A stretch of DNA of 64,000 nucleotides. Origin: CAVVXX01 sp963707975. Lineage in GTDB: Bacteria > Pseudomonadota > Alphaproteobacteria > Micropepsales > Micropepsaceae. The position numbers and the translations under genes were made by a program. The stretch is from NCBI GenBank assembly GCA_963707975.1, contig OY970177.1, positions 124,001 to 188,000 of the forward strand, written 5' to 3'. This document shows, in pieces, positions 1-7,717 of the stretch. Within the stretch, counting starts at the first letter, position 1; the number at the start of each line of letters is the position of its first letter. The notes under the pieces are model-generated. The model was not told the origin of the DNA. It worked only from the letters and a program-made list of their open reading frames with translations, and made no database searches.

Positions 1-1779
1 GCAAATGACTGGCTGCATAAAGAAAGCGCCACCGAGAGCACTGCGCTGCTGGCCGGCCGCGTGGCAGTGCTGTATGCGCTCAGCCAATATTACCTCTTCC
101 TGCCTTTCGCCGCGTTGTGCATGGCGGCAACCATCGTCCATCACCCGGGGCAATTGTGGCTGACGGCCGCGCCCTTCCTGCTGCAGATCGTCGCCACCGT
201 GGCTGGCAATAGGCTTAAGCAAAACTACGATTCCCGCCGCGTCGACGACGATCCGGCAATCTGGCTCAGGCGTTACACCATCTTTTCGGCCATCGTCGGC
301 AGCATCTGGGGCTTTGGCGCGGTGGTCTGGTTCGTGCCGAATGCCTTCCCGGCGCAAGCCTATCTCTGCCTAGCCTTCCTCGGCATGACGGCGACCGAGT
401 TCATCGTACGCGCGGCCTATCGCCCTGCCTATCTCGCACATGCTTCCTGTTCGCTTGGTCCCTTAGCCGTGATGCTGTTCCTCGATGGCAGTTCTTACGC
501 GATGCTGACGAGCATACTTGTCCTCTTCTTTGGCGGCGTGCTTTACAGCTATTGCGAAGCAATCGGCAAAATGATCGACGACAGCGTCCGCCTCCGGCAC
601 GAAAACGCGCTGCTGGTTGTGAGGCTGTCGCATGAAAAACGCGAAGCGGAAGTAGCGCGCGATGCAGCGCGGACCAGTGAGCGCGCCAAATCGGCTTTCT
701 TTGCGACCATGAGCCACGAACTGCGCACACCGCTCAACGCCATGCTGGGCATGGCGCAGTTGCTGGAGCGCAGCGAGCTCGAAAAAACCCAACGCGAATA
801 CGTGAAGGTGCTGATCGAGGGTGGCCGCAGCCTGACGACGCTTCTGGATGACGTTATCGATCTCTCGCGCAGCGAAGACGAAGTGCCGGACGCGCCGAAG
901 GAAGGCGGCAACGCCGCACAGGCTGTCCGCACCGTGGCGCGTCTGCTGCAATCTAAGGCGTGGGAGAAGCGCCTGAGGCTTTCGGTAAATGTCGCGCCCG
1001 ATCTGCCGCGCGTGGCTGTTGATCCACGCCAGCTCCGGCGCGTGCTACTTAAGCTCACCGACAATGCTCTGAAATTCACCGAGAAGGGCAGCGTCGAAAT
1101 CACGGTAGCGCCGGTGACGGAAATGGATGGCCGCGCCTTCGTGCGGTTCCAGATCGCCGATACTGGCCCCGGCATATCGCGCGATGTCATACCGGTATTG
1201 TTCGACGCTTTCGCGCGCGCCGACGATTCTTATGCCCGCCAGCACAACGGCGCGGGCGTAGGCCTCGCTGTCGCCAAGCGCGTCGTGGAAGCGATGGGCG
1301 GCGCTATCGGCGTCGAGAGCGAGACCGGCAAGGGCGCCACTTTCTGGTTCACCGCGCCAGTGTCCACAACAGCCACGGGACACGCAGATGATGCAGAAGG
1401 GGACAGGATGAGCTTCGATTTCGATGGCGCCGACGCGGCGATAGACTCGAACACTTTTGCCACCCTTGAAAAATCTCTCGGCCTTTCGACGCTGGTCGAG
1501 ATTCTGCAATCCTACATGGCGACCGCAGAGGGCTTGACCGCGGCGCTTGCAGGCGCCTCCGAAGCACAGGATTGGACCCAGGCAGGCCGCCTTGCACAGG
1601 ATATCGCGGGCGCTGCCGGCGGACTTGGCCTCGTGTCGCTGACGGCCACGGCGCGCGCGCTCGCGCAGGCGAGCCGCGACGGCAAGGGCTCGCTTTATAT
1701 GGCCACACAGGACGTGCTGGCCGAACATCAGCGCACCAAGGAAGCGCTGCAGCGGCTGTATCCGGCGCTTGCCGCCTGA
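1..1779 (+). CDS. Membrane sensor histidine kinase with Hpt-like tail (5' end outside window)
   Basis: The frame is open from the first base, so the true start probably lies upstream; a GTG at 61 is only the first in-window candidate. The N-terminal part has several hydrophobic membrane segments. It is followed by a coiled stretch and a HisKA dimerisation domain with the motif SHELRTPLN, the phospho-accepting His being codon 715-717. A HATPase domain follows, with the core DNALKF, the G1 box DTGPGIS and the G2 box NGAGVGLAV. After the kinase core, about 115 residues resemble an Hpt domain, but where the family has A-H-x-L-K-G this protein reads A-Q-D-I-A-G, so the phosphorylatable His is replaced by Gln. 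There is no receiver domain and no response regulator gene beside it. The input signal is unknown. The kinase assignment is secure; the Hpt reading is inference from motif position. Confidence 0.88.
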   Translation, partial: ANDWLHKESATESTALLAGRVAVLYALSQYYLFLPFAALCMAATIVHHPGQLWLTAAPFLLQIVATVAGNRLKQNYDSRRVDDDPAIWLRRYTIFSAIVGSIWGFGAVVWFVPNAFPAQAYLCLAFLGMTATEFIVRAAYRPAYLAHASCSLGPLAVMLFLDGSSYAMLTSILVLFFGGVLYSYCEAIGKMIDDSVRLRHENALLVVRLSHEKREAEVARDAARTSERAKSAFFATMSHELRTPLNAMLGMAQLLERSELEKTQREYVKVLIEGGRSLTTLLDDVIDLSRSEDEVPDAPKEGGNAAQAVRTVARLLQSKAWEKRLRLSVNVAPDLPRVAVDPRQLRRVLLKLTDNALKFTEKGSVEITVAPVTEMDGRAFVRFQIADTGPGISRDVIPVLFDAFARADDSYARQHNGAGVGLAVAKRVVEAMGGAIGVESETGKGATFWFTAPVSTTATGHADDAEGDRMSFDFDGADAAIDSNTFATLEKSLGLSTLVEILQSYMATAEGLTAALAGASEAQDWTQAGRLAQDIAGAAGGLGLVSLTATARALAQASRDGKGSLYMATQDVLAEHQRTKEALQRLYPALAA

Positions 1780-1872
1780 TTTCGCAGATTTCTTTGGATG
1801 ACCCGCCCGGCACACTTGGTCGTGCGCGAGCTCAAGGCTATGTAGAATGCTGCAAAACGGCAGCAGCAATTC

Positions 1873-3033
1873 ATGGCGCAACCGGACAGGATGCTATTTG
1901 AGGCAAGCGGACCCGAGGACACGGGCGGTCCCGCCTATGGCCGGAATTCGACGGGCATTTTGCCGAGCCATGTGCTGAAGCGTCTCATCCGCGCCCGGCG
2001 CGAAATCCTGGCCACTGAAGAAATCGCGGACGAACAAATCCAACCTGCCAGCTTGGATTTGCGCTTGGGCGCGCAGGCCTATCGCGTGCGCGCGAGTTTT
2101 CTTCCCGGGCAAGCCACGCGCGTGGCCGACAAGCTTGCGGAAATAGCGATTCACGAATTCGACCTCAGCCACGGTGCGGTGCTGGAAACGGGCTGCGTTT
2201 ATGTCATCCCCCTGCTGGAGCAGCTGGAACTTTCTTTCCGCGTTTCGGGCGTCGCCAATCCCAAAAGCTCGACCGGCCGGCTAGATGTTTTTACCCGCCT
2301 TATCACGGATGGCGCGCAGTCCTTCGATCGGGTCGAGGAGAATTATCATGGCCCGCTTTATGCTGAGATTTCGCCCCGCACATTTCCCATACTTGTGCGT
2401 AAGGGCTCGCGGCTGAACCAGCTCCGGCTCCGCCACGGCTCGCCGCAATTCACCGACACGCAGTTAAAGCGGCTGCACGCCGATGTGGGGCTGGTGGATG
2501 GCCCCGCCGACATCGAGGGCGGGCTCGCACTCACTGTCGACCTGCAAGGCGAGGCGCTAACGCGCCAGGTGGGCTGGCGGGCGCGGCGGCACGCAGGCGT
2601 GATAGACGTGGATGCGCGCGCGGCCTATGACCCGCTCGATTTCTGGGACCCCGTTTACGCGCGCAAGGAATCGGGCATCGTGCTCGACCCGGACGAGTTC
2701 TACATTCTGGCCTCGCGCGAGGCGGTTTCTATCCCGCCCGAATACGCCGCCGAGATGGTGCCCTTCAATCCGATGGTGGGTGAGTTCCGCGTCCATTATG
2801 CGGGCTTTTTCGACCCCGGATTCGGGCACGAGGCGGGCAAGGGCCGGGGCGCCCGGGCTGTGCTGGAGGTCCGCTCCCGCGAGGTTCCCTTTATCCTGGA
2901 GCATGGCCAGACCATCGGGCGGCTGGTGTTCGAGCGGCTGACCGACCCGCCGCTCGAAGTCTATGGGGAGGCGCTAGGCTCCCATTACCAGAGGCAAGGA
3001 CTCAAGCTTTCCAAGCACTTCCGGGCACCTTGA
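1873..3033 (+). CDS. dcd: 2'-deoxycytidine 5'-triphosphate deaminase (long alphaproteobacterial type)
   Basis: This enzyme deaminates dCTP to dUTP, supplying dUMP for thymidylate synthesis in the cytosol. The 386-residue protein is about twice the length of the E. coli enzyme and matches the long DCD family typical of Alphaproteobacteria, which contains two dUTPase-like folds. The first repeat carries QPASLDLRLG and the loop NPKSSTGRLDV. The second repeat carries VPFNPMVGEFRVHY and AGFFDPGFG and lacks the SS-x-GR loop, so only the first half appears to keep the phosphate-binding signature. ATG codons at 1873 and 1891 are both possible starts and neither has a clear ribosome binding site. The gene follows the kinase after a 93-bp gap and is followed by a hairpin and a tRNA gene. 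Confidence 0.9.
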   Translation: MAQPDRMLFEASGPEDTGGPAYGRNSTGILPSHVLKRLIRARREILATEEIADEQIQPASLDLRLGAQAYRVRASFLPGQATRVADKLAEIAIHEFDLSHGAVLETGCVYVIPLLEQLELSFRVSGVANPKSSTGRLDVFTRLITDGAQSFDRVEENYHGPLYAEISPRTFPILVRKGSRLNQLRLRHGSPQFTDTQLKRLHADVGLVDGPADIEGGLALTVDLQGEALTRQVGWRARRHAGVIDVDARAAYDPLDFWDPVYARKESGIVLDPDEFYILASREAVSIPPEYAAEMVPFNPMVGEFRVHYAGFFDPGFGHEAGKGRGARAVLEVRSREVPFILEHGQTIGRLVFERLTDPPLEVYGEALGSHYQRQGLKLSKHFRAP

Positions 3034-3199
3034 GGGTGTCATGTTTCTGTGGCTTTACATCCACACTACGACATAAATGCATCGCGAAAGCCTTGAATCA
3101 ATTGCGCCCAAAGGCCTGTCGCGCGAACGTTACGTCAGTCGTGCGTCCGCGGAGGGGCGATGGATGTGCGATTTCTGGGTCCGCATCGAGGGGGCTCAT

Positions 3200-3242
3200 G
3201 TGAGGCGGCAAGGTCCTACGGATCGGCCGCCTCACCCTTTTC
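3200..3242 (+). terminator. Hairpin followed by a T-run between dcd and tRNA-Gly
   Basis: A perfect 10-bp inverted repeat (GTGAGGCGGC at 3200-3209 and GCCGCCTCAC at 3226-3235) encloses a 16-nt loop and is followed by CC and five Ts. This resembles an intrinsic terminator. It sits 167 bp after the dcd stop. The intervening stretch holds a second possible stem (TCGCG-GCCTT at 3082-3094 against AAGGC and CGCGA at 3111-3126) but no credible gene. The 3034-3309 gap may therefore be a long 3' UTR or a short structured RNA. Confidence 0.5.
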
Positions 3243-3309
3243 TGGCTCATAGGGAGAAGGGCGCCATGCTTCCGGCGCCGGGGAACCGCATGCTAATGAG
3301 GCTGCGGGC

Positions 3310-3383
3310 GCGGGCGTAGTTCAATGGTAGAACGGCAGCTTCCCAAGCTGCATACGAGGGTTCGATTCCCTTCGCCCGCTCCA
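3310..3383 (+). tRNA. tRNA-Gly (anticodon CCC)
   Basis: The sequence folds into a full cloverleaf. The acceptor stem pairs GCGGGCG (3310-3316) with CGCCCGC (3373-3379). The anticodon stem GCAGC/GCTGC encloses the loop TTCCCAA with anticodon CCC at 3342-3344, which reads GGG glycine codons. A T arm contains GGTTCGATTCC. The discriminator T is followed by a genome-encoded CCA at 3381-3383. Confidence 0.96.
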
Positions 3384-3397
3384 GCCACAAACTAGGG

Positions 3398-3817
3398 ATG
3401 CCCATGCAACGGTTTTTGCTCACTTTCGCCATCATAATAACTGCCGGTAGCGGCGCCCTTGCCGGTGTGCCCCTTTATCCCACCCAGGACTGTGGCAAGG
3501 AAACGGCCCAGATGGGCATAAACCAATGTTTCGCAAACAATCTCGACGCGGCAAATGCGGCGCTGAACAAGCTCTATGGCAAGATGATGGCGCGCCAAAG
3601 CGATTCCAAAGCCAAGGCGCAACTTCGCATTGCCGAGCGCGCCTGGGTCGCGGCCAAGGACAAGGACTGCACCGAGGCATCGGCGGAAGACGCTGGAGGC
3701 AGCATCCAGTCGATGGATTATTCCGACTGCGAAATCCATAAAACCGACGCACGCATTCGGGAGCTCGAGAAAATGGCCGGGTGCACGGGCAGCGTGAGCA
3801 CCTGCAACCCAAAATAA
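3398..3817 (+). CDS. Secreted LprI/DUF1311-family protein
   Basis: This is a 139-residue protein with a clear N-terminal signal peptide (hydrophobic FLLTFAIIITAG, cleavage likely after ALA). The mature part carries the LprI N-terminal (DUF1311) pattern: an early CGKETAQ motif, a second Cys in NQCFANNLD, the conserved W in ERAWVAAKDKDC and a late YSDCEIHKT, giving spaced cysteines able to form disulfides. Family members include the Mycobacterium lysozyme inhibitor LprI, but most are uncharacterised, so lysozyme inhibition here is only a possibility. ATG codons at 3398 and 3404 are both usable. The gene starts 14 bp after the tRNA and is followed 17 bp later by a SET-like gene, so the two may be cotranscribed. 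Confidence 0.75.
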   Translation: MPMQRFLLTFAIIITAGSGALAGVPLYPTQDCGKETAQMGINQCFANNLDAANAALNKLYGKMMARQSDSKAKAQLRIAERAWVAAKDKDCTEASAEDAGGSIQSMDYSDCEIHKTDARIRELEKMAGCTGSVSTCNPK

Positions 3818-3834
3818 TCTGAACAGAGATAAAA

Positions 3835-4854
3835 ATGCCGGCCAATTGGACATGGGATCAGATGGTCGAAGAGTTCCGCTCACTTGGCGGCGTGGCGGAT
3901 AATATTTGCATGAGGGAAGGTTCCGCCGGGCGCGGCATTTTTCCCCTCGACCCGTCGCAACCTGTTGCGATCCACGCACCAAAAAACCTGCTCTTTACGA
4001 TAAGCGATGTCGAATTCGAAAATGGCGACTTGCGCGTGAAAAAGAGCGCCTCGGAGGTCGGCAAACGCGAAAAGGAATTTTTCGACACCTATCAGGAAGC
4101 ATTTTCCTGGGGAGCGCGTGGGCGCGAGGATTGCGCGGGATTCGTGAATGAGATGGAGACGCTTCCCGCCAGTCTACGCGACATACTGATGAAGGAATTC
4201 GGCTTGCAGTTCATTTTCCAGGGTGGCGAGACGGAGCAGATGCAAAACAGATTCCTGAAATCGCGCACAATCCGCAGCCAGGGACGGCAAGTCATCATGC
4301 CCGTCGTGGAGCTTATCAATCACGGCGTACGGGGCTCGGAATTTCAATACAAGGAAGGCATCGGCGTCAGAGGAACCTTCGCCGATGAAGTTCTGGCCCG
4401 TTACACCCTCAGCGATCCGCTCGGCGTGTTGGGAATATGGGGGTTTGCCAGCCCCGAGCCGACGGCATTCAGCATGCCCATGCGGTTGCCGTTGGGCGAT
4501 CACCGCTTGATCATTCACCGCAATTTCAGTGAGAAGACAAAAATCGGCAACGTCCGGGTGCCAGCCGTCAAAATCAATGGCAATAATGTTGTGCTGTCGC
4601 ATCTTCTGATCGGGCATGAGAAGTTTCCCAAATTGCCCAAAGGCATTTTTTATCACCTGATGCAAGACCAAGGGATTGACCAGTCCACTGCGGAAGAGCT
4701 GTTCGATCGCATACAGCATTTCAACCGGACGAAATTCCTGAAATTGCGGGCGGCACTGGACGAGGCAGACGGGCTGGCCGCCACAATCATGCGCAACGTG
4801 GCGCAGTATCAATTGCGGGCGATGTCCTTTTACGTAGGCGCGCGAAAACTGTGA
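3835..4854 (+). CDS. SET-domain-like protein, putative protein-lysine methyltransferase
   Basis: The 339-residue protein has no signal peptide or membrane segment, so it is probably cytosolic. Two regions resemble the split SET fold of the Rubisco-LSMT type. Near residue 30 is GSAGRGIFPLD, like the opening G-x-G-x-F strand. Near residue 160 is MPVVELINHG, like the NH-containing cofactor-binding motif, followed by a DE-x-L-x-x-Y pattern. A helical insert separates them and an alpha-helical C-terminal part follows, as in substrate-binding LSMT domains. SET enzymes transfer methyl groups from S-adenosylmethionine to lysines. The substrate is unknown. The catalytic tyrosine of classical SET domains is not obvious, so activity is uncertain. 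The gene is convergent with spoVR, 13 bp away. Confidence 0.55.
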   Translation: MPANWTWDQMVEEFRSLGGVADNICMREGSAGRGIFPLDPSQPVAIHAPKNLLFTISDVEFENGDLRVKKSASEVGKREKEFFDTYQEAFSWGARGREDCAGFVNEMETLPASLRDILMKEFGLQFIFQGGETEQMQNRFLKSRTIRSQGRQVIMPVVELINHGVRGSEFQYKEGIGVRGTFADEVLARYTLSDPLGVLGIWGFASPEPTAFSMPMRLPLGDHRLIIHRNFSEKTKIGNVRVPAVKINGNNVVLSHLLIGHEKFPKLPKGIFYHLMQDQGIDQSTAEELFDRIQHFNRTKFLKLRAALDEADGLAATIMRNVAQYQLRAMSFYVGARKL

Positions 4855-4867
4855 CGGCGCCGGAAGC

Positions 4868-6379
4868 CTAGACAGGATTCGCTTCGGTTTCGGCGTCTTC
4901 TTCCAGCACCACGCCGTGGCCCCACAGGCGCTCAACATGCGCCAGCACCTGGTTTTTCGCCGCGGCATTCAGCGGAACGCCATGATGGCGGCGATGCACC
5001 AACGTGAGCGTGCGGTCGCCTTTCAGCGTGGCGCTCGCAACTTGGATGTTGGGATCGGCTTCGCTGACATCATAGGAATGAGCGAGATCAGAACGTACGC
5101 GCCGGTAGCCCGCCTCGTCGTGAATGGCCGAAACGCGGAGGACGGGATCCTGCGCACGATCGTGCAACGCGAACAGGCGATAATCACGCATGACCTTGGG
5201 GCTTAGGAATTGGCCGACGAAGCTTTCGTCGCGGTAATTCGCCCAGGCGTCTTTCAGCACAGTGCGCCAATTGCCGGAACCGGCGAAGGCAGGAAACCAG
5301 TCGCGGTCTTCCACGGTCGGCTGCTCGCAGATGCGCCTGATGTCGGTCATCATGGCAAAACCTAGCGCGTAGGGATTGATGCCGTTGTAGCGCGGATCGT
5401 CGTAATCGGGCTGCAGGATCACCGACGTGTGGCTGTGCAGGAATTCGAACATCGCGCTTTCGGTAATCTGACCACGGTCATAAAGCGCGTTCATCAGGTA
5501 ATGATGCACGAAGGAGGCCGCGCCTTCGTTCATCAGCTTGGTCTGGCGTTGCGGATAGAAGTACTGCGCCAGATTGCGTACGATGCGCAAAATCTCGCGT
5601 TGCCAGGATTTGAGCTCCGGCGAATGTTTTTCAAGAAAATACAGAACATTTTCTTCCGGCAGCTTAATCTCGCCGGCCCCTTCTTCTTCATCCGCTTCCC
5701 AGGTCGGGCGCTGTAATGGCGGCTCAGCGCCCGCAGGCAATGTGCGCCATAGCTCGCTGTAATCTTCTTCGGCATGGGCTTCGCGCTTGCGCAACTTTTC
5801 CAGCATGCGGCTTTTCGATGGGCGCGGCGGGCGGCGATAGCGGAACACGCCCTGCTCCATGAGCGCGTGAGCGGAATCGAGCATGGCTTCCACCTCGCCG
5901 CGGCCATAACGCTCTTCGCAAGCCGAGATATAACGCTTGGCGAAAGCGAGATAATCGAGAATGCCTTCGGCGTTAGTCCATTGGCGGAACAGATAATTGT
6001 TCTTGAAGAAATGATTGTGCCCGAAGGCTGCATGCGCCAGCACAATGGCCTGCATGGTCATGGTGTTTTCTTCGAGCAGATGGCAGATGCAGGGGTTGGA
6101 ATTGATGACGATCTCGTAAGCGAGGCCCATGTGCCCCGCGCGGTAAAGCGCCTCCTCGCGCGCGAACAATTTGCCGAAAGACCAATGGTGATACATCAGC
6201 GGCATGCCGAGCGCCGAATAGGCGTCCAGCATCTGCTCGGTGGAAATCACCTCGATCTGGTTGGGATAGATGTCGAGCTTGAGATCATCGAGCGCGATTT
6301 CTTCCAGCGCGTTGTAAACGCGGTCGAGTGTTTCGAAATCCCATTCGGGCTCGGTGAATAGCAGTTTGCGCGCGCTCAA
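4868..6379 (-). CDS. spoVR: SpoVR family protein
   Basis: This 503-residue protein matches SpoVR/YcgB along its length. It carries the block YPNQIEVISTEQMLDAY near the N-terminus, then AYEIVINSNPC, FGHNHFFKNNYLF, SWQREILRIVRNLAQYFYPQ and the C-terminal HRLWG region, at the family's usual size. Biochemical function is unknown; in enterobacteria and Bacillus the family is tied to stationary phase or sporulation and to the PrkA kinase. The start is a TTG at 6377-6379 whose first bases overlap the reconstructed stop of the DUF444 gene (TTGA). It is the last gene of a prkA-DUF444-spoVR operon and, unlike the two genes upstream, its frame is intact. Confidence 0.93.
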   Translation of the reverse strand: MSARKLLFTEPEWDFETLDRVYNALEEIALDDLKLDIYPNQIEVISTEQMLDAYSALGMPLMYHHWSFGKLFAREEALYRAGHMGLAYEIVINSNPCICHLLEENTMTMQAIVLAHAAFGHNHFFKNNYLFRQWTNAEGILDYLAFAKRYISACEERYGRGEVEAMLDSAHALMEQGVFRYRRPPRPSKSRMLEKLRKREAHAEEDYSELWRTLPAGAEPPLQRPTWEADEEEGAGEIKLPEENVLYFLEKHSPELKSWQREILRIVRNLAQYFYPQRQTKLMNEGAASFVHHYLMNALYDRGQITESAMFEFLHSHTSVILQPDYDDPRYNGINPYALGFAMMTDIRRICEQPTVEDRDWFPAFAGSGNWRTVLKDAWANYRDESFVGQFLSPKVMRDYRLFALHDRAQDPVLRVSAIHDEAGYRRVRSDLAHSYDVSEADPNIQVASATLKGDRTLTLVHRRHHGVPLNAAAKNQVLAHVERLWGHGVVLEEDAETEANPV

Positions 6380-7690
6380 CCCGCGTTCTCCACTTTCTTG
6401 AACAGATCGTGGAACACGGGGAAAATGTCGGCGGGCTTGGCGATGCGCTTGGTGACGAAATTAGGCCAGCGGCTCGCCAAGTGTGCGATAGGCGCGCCAG
6501 AGTTCCGCGCCCGCTTCCTCATTGGCGAAGACCTCCATCTCGCGCTCATCGAGGATTTCGATATAGGCGTAATACTGGCAGATTGGCATTAGCGCCGAAT
6601 CCAATAATTCCACACAGCGCCGCGCATCGCCCGACTGGGTGTAACCATCGGAGGCCTGCGCCGCAAAAATATTCCAGTCTGCGGTGGCATAACGCGCGCG
6701 CTGGATTTCAAGCATCTTTTCCAGCGCAGTCGAGACAATTGTGCCGCCGGACTGGCGCGAATAGAAAAACGTTTCCTCGTCCACTTCCTGGGCGTCATGC
6801 GTGTGGCGGATGAACACGATGTCCACGCTCTTGTAACGCCGCTCGAGAAACAGATGCAGCAGGATAAAGAAGCGCTTGGCCAGATCCTTTTCGCGCTCAC
6901 CCATTGAGCCAGACACGTCCATCAGACAGAACATCACCGCCGGCTTGTCGGCAATGGCTGTTCGATAAAGGCGTTGTAACGGACATCGAGCGGATCGATA
7001 TAGGCCACCCATTTTCGCCTAGTGTTGACGCGTTCCAGTTCGACTTTGAGCGCCGCGATGCGTTCCTGCACCGCCTGAGTTTTCACCCGGCTCTTCACCA
7101 ACGCTGCGATTTCATCTTCTAGCGCCTTGACGTCGGCGAGGCTCGGCCGCCGGAGCGCCAGCCTGCGGCCATAGGCATTGCGCATGGTGCGCACGATATT
7201 GATCTGGTTGGGCGAGCCCGTGGTGGTAATGCCCGAGCGCTTCCAGTTCTGCGATGTCACTTCCTTGAGCGACGTACGCACCAGATTGGGCAGTTCAAGA
7301 TCCTCGAAGAAAATGTCGAGGATTTCGTCCTCGCGCATGGTGAATTCAAAATCGTCCTCACCTTCGCCCGAAGTGGCGGCCTCCTTGCCTTTGGCCACCC
7401 TCACCTTCGCGCGGTTTCTTGATCTGGTCGCCTGGCATGAATTCCTTGTTGCCGGGCAGCACGAAATCGCGCTCGCCGCCAATTTTCGGGTCGAGCCTGA
7501 AATGGGGTTCGCGAATGCCCTGCGAGGATATTTTTATTTTGCGGTCGTGGCCTACATCGGCGACGCCAGCGGCCTTCAACGATTTTTGCACAGCCTCGCG
7601 GATTTGCGCGCGCGCGCGGCGCAGGAAACGCTGGCGATTGGCGAGGCTCTTGCCCTTGGGGTTCAGCCGCCGATCGATGAAGTAGGCCAT
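6376..7690 (-). pseudogene. yeaH: DUF444 (YeaH/YhbH) family VWA protein, three frameshifts
   Basis: Conserved YeaH sequence is spread over three frames. The N-terminal part (from ATG 7690: YFIDRRLNPKGKS, then the GIREPHF region) shifts frame near 7393-7405. The middle (FFEDLELPNLVRTSL, YIDPLDVRYNAF) shifts again near 6937-6950. The von Willebrand A part carries a MIDAS motif DVSGSMG and meets a TAA at 6461-6463. Skipping one base there restores the family's C-terminus (ADIFPVFHDLF, then KKVENAG) and a TGA at 6376-6378 that overlaps the spoVR start. Reconstructed length is about 438 residues, near the usual 430. The family works with PrkA and SpoVR in stationary-phase or starvation response. 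Whether the lesions are real or sequence errors cannot be told here; the preserved overlap favours error or very recent loss. Confidence 0.85.
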
Positions 7691-7717
7691 GGCGCACGCC
7701 GGAGCGACGGTTTCCCG

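Noticed and set aside
3077..3319. 80-codon frame between dcd and the tRNA
   Set aside because: It runs into the tRNA gene, spans the terminator hairpin and has no ribosome binding site or recognisable sequence.
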